Source: Thalassovita autumnalis
Lineage (GTDB): Bacteria > Pseudomonadota > Alphaproteobacteria > Rhodobacterales > Rhodobacteraceae
Length of the DNA stretch: 64,000 bases
Direction: 5' to 3'
NCBI RefSeq assembly: GCF_001458255.1
Contig: NZ_CYSB01000038.1
Location: forward strand, 124,001-188,000
Part shown: piece after piece, positions 58,528 to 64,000 of the stretch
How positions within the stretch are numbered: position 1 is the stretch's first letter
Layout: each line of letters starts with the position of its first letter
Translations under genes and position numbers: made by a program
The notes under the pieces: model-generated
Told to the model about the DNA's origin: nothing
Databases searched by the model: none
What the model saw: the letters and a program-made list of their open reading frames with translations, nothing else

Positions 58528-58926
58528 ATGAATATCGTCTTCCTCTACCTAGCCACCGCGTTGATTTTCTTTGTGGTCGATGTGATCGGATTGAAGCTGT
58601 TCATCAAACCGGTGTTTGAACAACATGTGGGTCACCTCTTTGCCGAGGATTTCCGGCTGGGGGCGGCAGGGTTGTTCTATCTGGGCTATGTGGCCGGGAT
58701 TGTCTGGTTCGTTTCACTGCCGGCCATGCGGGCTGATGATCCTTCGGCGGCGCTGATTGGGGGGATTTTGCTGGGGCTGATGGCCTATGGCACCTATGAG
58801 TTCACAAATTACGCCACGTTGAAGGACTGGACGATGCAGCAGGTGGTGCTGGACACCATTTGGGGGGCGGCGCTGACTGGCGTGGCGGCCTGGGGTGGCG
58901 TCAGCATGCTGCGCGCCATCGGTTAA
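58528..58926 (+). CDS. DUF2177 membrane protein
   Basis: A 132-residue integral membrane protein with about four spans. FFVVDVIGLKLFIKPVFEQHVGHL near the start and LLGLMAYGTYEFTNYATLKDWTMQQVVLDTIWGAALT are DUF2177 hallmarks. It is the last gene of the RpoE-controlled operon. Its function is unknown; a role in handling modified lipids is a guess. Confidence 0.87.
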   Translation: MNIVFLYLATALIFFVVDVIGLKLFIKPVFEQHVGHLFAEDFRLGAAGLFYLGYVAGIVWFVSLPAMRADDPSAALIGGILLGLMAYGTYEFTNYATLKDWTMQQVVLDTIWGAALTGVAAWGGVSMLRAIG

Positions 58927-58943
58927 AGCTTTAGGTTATTACG

Positions 58944-59474
58944 TTAGGTAAGTGCAGCGAGGCAGGCTGCGGTGACCTGTTCCAGATCGCCATCGATTGA
59001 AACAGTGACATGCGCCTCATCCGCTTGCGGCGTCTCCAGCGTGGCAAACTGACTGTCCAGCAGGCTGGTGGGCATGAAGTGGTTTTGCCGCGCCGCCATA
59101 CGGGCGGCAATCACCGCCTGATTGCCGCTTAAGTGTAGAAACACGGCGTCCGGCAGTTGGGTGCGGATCAGATCACGGTAGCTGCGTTTCAGCGCTGAGC
59201 AGGCCGTGAACACTTGCTGGTCAGGGTGGGCAGCCTGCTGGTCGGCCACATGCAACGCCAGCGCCCGCAGCCAGGGTAGGCGCATCGCATCACTCAGTGG
59301 TTGGCCGGCCGCCATATGGGCCACATTTTCTGCCGGGTGCAGCGCGTCTGCTTCAACGTAGATCCCATTGCGCGCCGCGGCCAGAGCGGCGGCGATACTG
59401 CTTTTGCCGCAGCCGCTGACCCCCATCACAAACAGCGCCGGTCTGCCGGGGAAAACAGGGCTGGGATGAGGCAT
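58944..59474 (-). CDS. gntK: Gluconokinase
   Basis: A 176-residue GntK-type kinase that makes 6-phosphogluconate from gluconate. The P-loop VMGVSGCGKSSIAAALA, ADALHPAENVAHMAAGQPLSDAMRLPWL, ACSALKRSYRDLIR and HFMPTSLLDSQFATLE are typical. The ATG at 59474 follows GAAAGGCCC; a start 12 codons earlier would add unconserved residues. It is convergent with the DUF2177 gene and has no clear pathway partner nearby. Confidence 0.93.
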   Translation of the reverse strand: MPHPSPVFPGRPALFVMGVSGCGKSSIAAALAAARNGIYVEADALHPAENVAHMAAGQPLSDAMRLPWLRALALHVADQQAAHPDQQVFTACSALKRSYRDLIRTQLPDAVFLHLSGNQAVIAARMAARQNHFMPTSLLDSQFATLETPQADEAHVTVSIDGDLEQVTAACLAALT

Positions 59475-59832
59475 GGCGGGCCTTTCGGTTGGCTGCAGGA
59501 GTTGCCGCAAATGATTGCGCTAACAGATTGGCCTGTGCAAGCCTTAAACACAGCACAGGGTCACGGGCGCCGTGGGGCCATTGGTCACTGATATCAGATG
59601 ATAAATCGTAAAACGTGAACTGGACGAAGCCTCTTCGCAGTTTACTTTGAATCCCACCTGTGGTCTGTTTGCGACATAGGCTCGGATTAATGTCGTTTTT
59701 GTTTCATTATTTGGTAACCGCTGTTTGGGTAAATTCTCCGAGCAAATCGCCTTCTCCGGGCGGTGCCGGATCGTGGTCGACGGGGCCATGGGCGGGGTCA
59801 ACTTGAACAAAGTCTTTGGGAGAAATCTGAAC
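59475..59832. promoter_or_regulatory. Divergent intergenic region gntK / betaine importer
   Basis: This 358-base stretch has no convincing gene. It must hold both divergent promoters. The clearest structure is an inverted repeat CGACAT (59672-59677) - 12 bases - ATGTCG (59690-59695), followed by an AT-rich part near 59696-59720. It may be the site of the GbdR/CdhR-like regulator at the end of the window, but this is unproven. A weak in-frame extension of the binding-protein gene from 59725 was judged non-coding. Confidence 0.5.
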
Positions 59833-60840
59833 ATGAAGAAATTTGCAGCGCTCGGCGCAGTGAGCATGGGTGTGTCGTTGATGATGGGGGGCGCGGCAGC
59901 CGCAGAGTGTGGCAACGTCACCATCGCGGAATGGAACTGGGCCTCGGGTGAGCTGATGGCCAATGTCGATAAGATCATCCTCGAAGAGGGCTACGGATGC
60001 GAAGTGGATCTGATCCCCGGCGCCACCACCACCACCTTTGCGTCGATGAACGAAAAGGGCGAACCGGATGTGGCAGGCGAACTGTGGATCAACGCCGTGC
60101 GCGATCCGCTGGCCAAAGCCACCGAAGAGGGGCGCCTGCATTCCGTTGTAAACGGCCCGATCACCGGTCTGGGGGAAGGTTGGTGGGTGTCGCCCGCCTT
60201 TGTCGAAGCCCATCCTGAGCTGAACACCGTGGAGAAGGTTCTGGCGCGTCCCGATCTGTTCCCCTACGTCGAAGATGAAAGCAAAGGCGCCTTCCTGGGC
60301 TGCCCTGCCGGCTGGGGCTGTCAGCTGTCAAACGCCAACCTGTTCCGCGCCTTTGACATGGAAGACAAAGGCTGGACGCTGGTTGATCCGGGTTCCGCCG
60401 CGGGTCTGGACGGCTCGATCGCCAAAGCGGTTGAACGTGGTGAAAACTGGTTTGGCTACTACTGGGCGCCGACCGCGATGATCGGCAAGTACAACCTGAC
60501 CCTGCTGGAATGGGAAACCGCTTGGGGTGGCTCGGAAAACTGGGACGGCTGCATCGTGAAGCCAGAACAGGAATGCCTGGACCCGCAGATGACCTCTTAC
60601 ACCGAATCTGAGGTGCATACCGTGGTCACCGACCGCTTCCTGAAAGAGGGTGGCGTGGCTGTTGATTACCTGAAGGAACGTGTGTTCCCCGGTGACGTCA
60701 TGAACACCATGCTGGTTTACATGAACGAAAATCAGGCCACCGGTGGTGACGCGGCCTGGTACTTCCTGGAGACCTATCCTGAGATCTGGGAAGCCTGGGT
60801 CAGCGAAGACGCTGCAACCGGCATCAAAAAAGAACTGTGA
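59833..60840 (+). CDS. Glycine-betaine/proline-type ABC binding protein (ProX/OpuAC)
   Basis: A 335-residue periplasmic binding protein. A Sec signal peptide (MKKFAALGAVSMGVSLMMGGAAAA) is followed by the OpuAC fold: VTIAEWNWASGELMANVDKIILEEGYGCEVDLIPG, GEGWWVSPAF and NWFGYYWAPTAMIG. Many tryptophans suit cation-pi binding of a quaternary amine. GGGAGAA precedes the ATG at 59833. It heads an importer operon, with glycine betaine or proline betaine as the likely ligand. Confidence 0.9.
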   Translation: MKKFAALGAVSMGVSLMMGGAAAAECGNVTIAEWNWASGELMANVDKIILEEGYGCEVDLIPGATTTTFASMNEKGEPDVAGELWINAVRDPLAKATEEGRLHSVVNGPITGLGEGWWVSPAFVEAHPELNTVEKVLARPDLFPYVEDESKGAFLGCPAGWGCQLSNANLFRAFDMEDKGWTLVDPGSAAGLDGSIAKAVERGENWFGYYWAPTAMIGKYNLTLLEWETAWGGSENWDGCIVKPEQECLDPQMTSYTESEVHTVVTDRFLKEGGVAVDYLKERVFPGDVMNTMLVYMNENQATGGDAAWYFLETYPEIWEAWVSEDAATGIKKEL

Positions 60841-60858
60841 TCTGACGGATCATACCTA

Positions 60859-60884
60859 GAACGGGGGGCACAGGCCCCCCGTTC
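60859..60884 (+). other. Intercistronic hairpin after the binding-protein gene
   Basis: A perfect 11-bp stem GAACGGGGGGC (60859-60869) / GCCCCCCGTTC (60874-60884) with an ACAG loop and no T-run. It probably protects the binding-protein mRNA and reduces read-through to the permease, as with the hairpin at 21037. Confidence 0.6.
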
Positions 60885-61038
60885 GCATGCCAAACCCACC
60901 GCCAAATCGATCGGGGGCGGCACATAAAGACCCCAAGCGGCCGATGGCCACGGGGCGTTCATCAAGGCCCGGGCCATAACGGCCCGCAAAAAGGGCCAGC
61001 TAACGGGCCATAAAGGCAAGACCGAAGGGAGGGGAACC

Positions 61039-61929
61039 ATGTGGGAGTTCCTGACCGAGTTTCCGTCACTGGGACGGCGTGACCTCGCAGATTTCAAAAA
61101 CACGATCGACAGTGCATTTCGCAATTTCTCGCGCGAATATGGCGAAGCACTGGAAGCATTCTTTTCACCGCTGCTGAAATTCCTCGTCTGGTTTGAGAAG
61201 CTGCTGCTGGCCACCCCCTGGCCGCTGATCATTGCCATTGTTGGCCTTCTGGCCTGGCTGGGCGCCCGCAGCTGGAAGGTGACCGCAGGCACAGTTGTTG
61301 CCTTTCTGGTGATCGGCTTCCTTGGCATGTGGGAAGATACCATGGCGACGTTGGCGATCATCTCGGTCGCGACGCTGCTGTGTATTCTGATCGGCATTCC
61401 CATCGGCATTCTGATGGCGCGTTCGGATCGGACGCAGGCGGCCATCACCCCTGTCTTGGATGTGATGCAGACCATTCCGTCCTTTGTTTACCTGATCCCG
61501 GTGGTGATGCTTCTGGGGATCGGCAAGGTGCCGGGGCTGCTGGCAGTGCTGATCTACGCCATCCCGCCGATTGTGCGCCTGACCAATCTTGGGATCCGTC
61601 TGGTCGACAAGGATGTGCTGGAGGCGGCTGATGCCTTTGGCGCCTCCCCACGGCAGAAACTCTTTGGTGTGCAGGTGCCGCTGGCGTTGCCCAATATTTT
61701 TGCCGGGGTGAACCAGACCATCATGATGGCGCTGTCCATGGTTGTGATCGCGTCGATGATCGGGGTGAAAGGGCTGGGCGTGCCGGTGCTGCGCGCCATC
61801 TCCAACCAATATCTGGCGCTGGGTCTGATGAATGGTCTGGCCATCGTGGCACTGGCCATCATTTTCGACCGTATTTCGCAAAGCTATGGCAAACGCCTGC
61901 AGGCACACCGGGGGCAGGGACATGGCTGA
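61039..61929 (+). CDS. Betaine ABC importer permease (ProW/OpuAB type)
   Basis: A 296-residue permease. After a 50-residue amphipathic N-terminus come six to seven spans. The conserved ProW block is MQTIPSFVYLIPVVMLLGIGKVPGLLAVLIYAIPPIVRLTNLGIR, then DVLEAADAFGASPRQKLFGVQVPLALPNIFAGVNQTIMMALSMVVIASMIG. GGGAGGGGAACC precedes the ATG. It overlaps the ATPase gene by 8 bp. Confidence 0.93.
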   Translation: MWEFLTEFPSLGRRDLADFKNTIDSAFRNFSREYGEALEAFFSPLLKFLVWFEKLLLATPWPLIIAIVGLLAWLGARSWKVTAGTVVAFLVIGFLGMWEDTMATLAIISVATLLCILIGIPIGILMARSDRTQAAITPVLDVMQTIPSFVYLIPVVMLLGIGKVPGLLAVLIYAIPPIVRLTNLGIRLVDKDVLEAADAFGASPRQKLFGVQVPLALPNIFAGVNQTIMMALSMVVIASMIGVKGLGVPVLRAISNQYLALGLMNGLAIVALAIIFDRISQSYGKRLQAHRGQGHG

Positions 61930-62947
61930 TCCGAAAATCAAGATTGAAAACCTCTACAAGATCTTTGGCTCCAACCCGAAGAAACATCTGCCCAAGGTGC
62001 AGCAGGGCATGACCAAGGATGAACTGCTGGAGAAGCACAACCACGTGCTGGGGGTCGATGATGTCTCGCTTGATATCATGCCGCGGCAAATTCAGGTGGT
62101 GATGGGCCTGTCGGGGTCCGGCAAGTCGACGCTGATCCGCCATATCAACCGGTTGATCGAACCCACCGGCGGTTCGCTGTCGATCGATGGCGAAGATGTG
62201 CTGGCGATGAATGAGGACCAGCTGCGGGATCTGCGCCGGCATAAGATGTCGATGGTGTTTCAGAAGTTTGCGCTGCTGCCGCATCGCACGGTGCGCGAAA
62301 ACGTCGGCTATGGTCTGGAGGTGCAGGGCGTTGAGGAGGGCGAGCGTGACCGCCGCAGTGCTCATTGGATCGATCGGGTGGGCCTGTCGGGCTATGAGGA
62401 TAAGTTCCCCGGCCAGCTGTCCGGCGGCATGCAGCAACGTGTGGGCCTGGCCCGTGGTCTGGCAACGGATGCGGATATCCTGCTGATGGATGAGGCGTTC
62501 TCGGCGCTTGATCCGCTGATCCGGTTTGACATGCAGTCGATCCTGCTGGAACTGCAGGAAGAACTGCACAAAACCATCGTTTTCATCACCCATGATCTGG
62601 ATGAGGCGCTGCGCCTTGGCGACAATATTGCCATTCTGCGCGATGGTGCCATGGTGCAGAAAGGTGACGCGCAGGAGATCGTGCTGAACCCGGCGGATGA
62701 CTACATCCGTGACTTCATCAAGGACATCAACCGCGGCCGGGTGATCCAGCTGCGCGCCATCACCGAACCCTTGCCTCAGGGCATGACCGCCAACGGGGCA
62801 CCGCAACTGGCGGGCAACACCGTGCTGGAGGACGCGCTGGCGCCGCTGTCTGAGGCGCCGGATCAGACCATCATGGTGACCGACAGCGCAGGGCAGGTGA
62901 CCGGATCCGTCTCGCTGACCCGGGCCATTCAGGCGCTGCACACCTGA
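61922..62947 (+). CDS. Betaine ABC importer ATPase (ProV/OpuAA type)
   Basis: A 341-residue ATPase. The extended N-terminus (IKIENLYKIFGSNPKKHLPKV) is typical of ProV. Walker A GLSGSGKST, signature LSGGMQQRVGLARGLA, Walker B ILLMDEAFSALDPLIR and switch FITHDLDEALRLGD are present. The C-terminus is shorter than in ProV: after NPADDYIRDFIKDINRGRV only one partial CBS-like unit remains (DQTIMVTDSAGQVTGSVS), so osmotic gating through tandem CBS domains may be lost or reduced. Confidence 0.93.
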   Translation: MADPKIKIENLYKIFGSNPKKHLPKVQQGMTKDELLEKHNHVLGVDDVSLDIMPRQIQVVMGLSGSGKSTLIRHINRLIEPTGGSLSIDGEDVLAMNEDQLRDLRRHKMSMVFQKFALLPHRTVRENVGYGLEVQGVEEGERDRRSAHWIDRVGLSGYEDKFPGQLSGGMQQRVGLARGLATDADILLMDEAFSALDPLIRFDMQSILLELQEELHKTIVFITHDLDEALRLGDNIAILRDGAMVQKGDAQEIVLNPADDYIRDFIKDINRGRVIQLRAITEPLPQGMTANGAPQLAGNTVLEDALAPLSEAPDQTIMVTDSAGQVTGSVSLTRAIQALHT

Positions 62948-62966
62948 GGGCTGCTAAGTTGAAGTT

Positions 62967-62997
62967 AAGGGGGCCGTCCTGCGGGGGCGGCCCCTTT
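62967..62997. terminator. Terminator at the end of the betaine importer operon
   Basis: A GC-rich stem GGGGCCG (62970-62976) / CGGCCCC (62988-62994), extended by A-T pairs, with an 11-base loop and TTTATT following. It lies between convergent genes. Confidence 0.78.
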
Positions 62998-63961
62998 ATT
63001 TGGCCAACTGCCGGGCCTGCCGGGGCGTGATCCCATATTCGGCGCCAAAGGCGCGGGCCATCGCCGTGGGGTCACGGTAGCCACAGCGCAGGGCGATCTC
63101 TGCCACGCTTTCGCGGGTCTGTTCCATCCTGCGACGTGCCTCTGCCAGGCGGATCCTGCGGTAGATCTTGCCGGGGCTGTCGCCGGTTTCGGCGCGGGCG
63201 ATTTGTTCCAGCCGGCGTTGGCTGATCTGCAGGTGTTCGGCCACAGCGGCAATGCTCAGCGGTTCCTCAATATGACGGCGCATCAGCGCGGCTGCGGCGT
63301 GCAGCAGCTGATCGTCGGGCCAGCGCCGCAGCGGGTTCATCTGCGGATCCCGTTCGCCAAACATGAACAGCGCCGCCACCTCCAGTGCCAGCGTTGCGCC
63401 ATGGTGGCGCTCAATCAGCTCCAGCATCATTTCCAGCGTGGTGGTGGCGCCGCCGCAGCTGGCGCGGGCGCCGTCAATCACCCAACGGGCATCGACCACA
63501 TCCACCTCGGGGAAGGCCTCGGCCAGTTCGCCCAGCGTGTCCCAATGAGCGGTGGCGCGATAGCCGTTTAACAACCCCGCCGCCGCCAGCAACCAGGACC
63601 CGGTATCCAGTCCCGCCAGCATCTGAAACCGCCCCGCCGCCGCGCGCAGGCTGCGGCGCAGGTCCGGCGTGTCCAGCTGGTGATAGCCATAGCTGGGCAT
63701 GATCAGCAGCGCCGCCCCCGCGGCCTCCCCCGTCAAGGGTTTGGGTTGCACTGGCAGCGCCGAGGAAGACTGCACCGTCTGGCTGCTGCGGCTGTAATAG
63801 GTCCAGTCATAAAGCGGGCGGCGGGCCAACGTATTGGCGGCGCGCAATGGTTCCACCGCATTGGCCAGACAGAGGTTTGAAAACCCCTCAAACAGCAGGA
63901 TGCCGATGTGTTTTGTCGTGATGTCTTTCGGTTTTGGCACGGTATTTTGCAAAATCTGCAA
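62996..63961 (-). CDS. GlxA-family AraC-type regulator (GbdR/CdhR-like)
   Basis: A 321-residue regulator with an N-terminal DJ-1/PfpI-like domain (GILLFEGFSNLCLANAVEPLRAAN, GLDTGSWLLAAAGLLNGYRATAHWDTL) and a C-terminal AraC DNA-binding domain (LSIAAVAEHLQISQRRLEQIARAETG, GYRDPTAMARAFGAEYG). The cysteine nucleophile of DJ-1 enzymes is replaced by Asp in GLDTGSW, as in non-enzymatic regulators of this family. GbdR and CdhR respond to betaine and carnitine derivatives, which fits the adjacent betaine importer. The start is uncertain: TTG at 63961, TTG at 63952 and GTG at 63940 are all possible and none has a good ribosome binding site. Confidence 0.85.
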   Translation of the reverse strand: MQILQNTVPKPKDITTKHIGILLFEGFSNLCLANAVEPLRAANTLARRPLYDWTYYSRSSQTVQSSSALPVQPKPLTGEAAGAALLIMPSYGYHQLDTPDLRRSLRAAAGRFQMLAGLDTGSWLLAAAGLLNGYRATAHWDTLGELAEAFPEVDVVDARWVIDGARASCGGATTTLEMMLELIERHHGATLALEVAALFMFGERDPQMNPLRRWPDDQLLHAAAALMRRHIEEPLSIAAVAEHLQISQRRLEQIARAETGDSPGKIYRRIRLAEARRRMEQTRESVAEIALRCGYRDPTAMARAFGAEYGITPRQARQLAK

Positions 63962-64000
63962 GGTTGATGCGAAAACCCTGCGCTAGCGTGCGCGAAAAGA

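Noticed and set aside
61859-62941. 360-codon open frame antisense to the betaine importer ATPase
   Set aside because: Mirrors the ATPase gene exactly, with no independent coding evidence.
1-64000. tRNA, rRNA, CRISPR arrays, insertion sequences, integrases or prophage genes
   Set aside because: None recognised on either strand by reading; a dedicated RNA and repeat search was not possible here.

Overview
The window looks like a chromosomal stretch from a marine alphaproteobacterium of the Rhodobacterales (Roseobacter-type). The evidence is GC-rich coding sequence, short GGAGG-type ribosome binding sites, many 1-8 bp gene overlaps, abundant TRAP and ABC transporters, an RpoE/ChrR singlet-oxygen module, and a typical roseobacter set of glycerol, inositol and betaine genes. 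No rRNA, tRNA, CRISPR array, insertion sequence, integrase or phage gene was seen. The taxonomic call is inference from gene content.

Layout. (1) 1-4395: glycerol catabolism, glpD-glpK followed by the start of an iron-type alcohol dehydrogenase, divergent from glpR. (2) 4534-6131: a small exported or membrane protein translationally coupled to a multi-membrane-span chemoreceptor. (3) 6252-15929: a myo-inositol locus (iolG, iolB, a LacI-type regulator, a GFA protein, a second Gfo/Idh/MocA dehydrogenase, iolE, iolD, iolC, iolJ) with two identical 16-bp palindromic operators; iolA is not in the window. (4) 16111-17727: a Rieske domain fused to a glutamate-synthase-like FMN domain. (5) 17751-31789: a galactoside locus with an IclR regulator, a complete ABC importer, GH36 alpha-galactosidase, GH42 beta-galactosidase and all steps of an oxidative De Ley-Doudoroff galactose pathway. 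(6) 31865-33658: a di-haem peroxidase and a Sel1 protein, head to head.

(7) 33715-41299 is the most striking region. Six co-directional genes encode an SsuD-like flavin monooxygenase, an aldo/keto reductase, a flavin reductase and a TRAP transporter. Divergent from them are a UTRA-type GntR regulator and a Gfo/Idh/MocA protein. The three enzymes match the composition of the sulfoquinovose monooxygenase (sulfo-SMO) pathway. Here the importer would be a TRAP system, and the Gfo/Idh/MocA protein is a candidate NAD-dependent sulfoquinovosidase replacing the usual GH31 enzyme.

(8) 41436-47976: a 999-residue APH-kinase / M23-peptidase / class III aminotransferase fusion, next to a taurine-type ABC importer and an FCD-type GntR regulator. 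(9) 48173-52987: a lytic transglycosylase, a two-subunit molybdenum hydroxylase and a TetR regulator. (10) 53034-58926: RpoE-ChrR and a divergent lipid-modification operon (FAD oxidoreductase, DUF1365, Cfa-type methyltransferase, SDR, DUF2177); both directions carry a matching TGATCC-N16-CGTAAC promoter. (11) 58944-63961: gluconokinase, a glycine-betaine-type ABC importer and a GbdR/CdhR-like regulator.

How it fits together (inference): glycerol, galactosides, inositol and possibly sulfoquinovose are the polar parts of algal membrane lipids and compatible solutes. The first 41 kb could serve as an island for using galactolipid, sulfolipid and phosphoinositide head groups, with separate regulators for each substrate.
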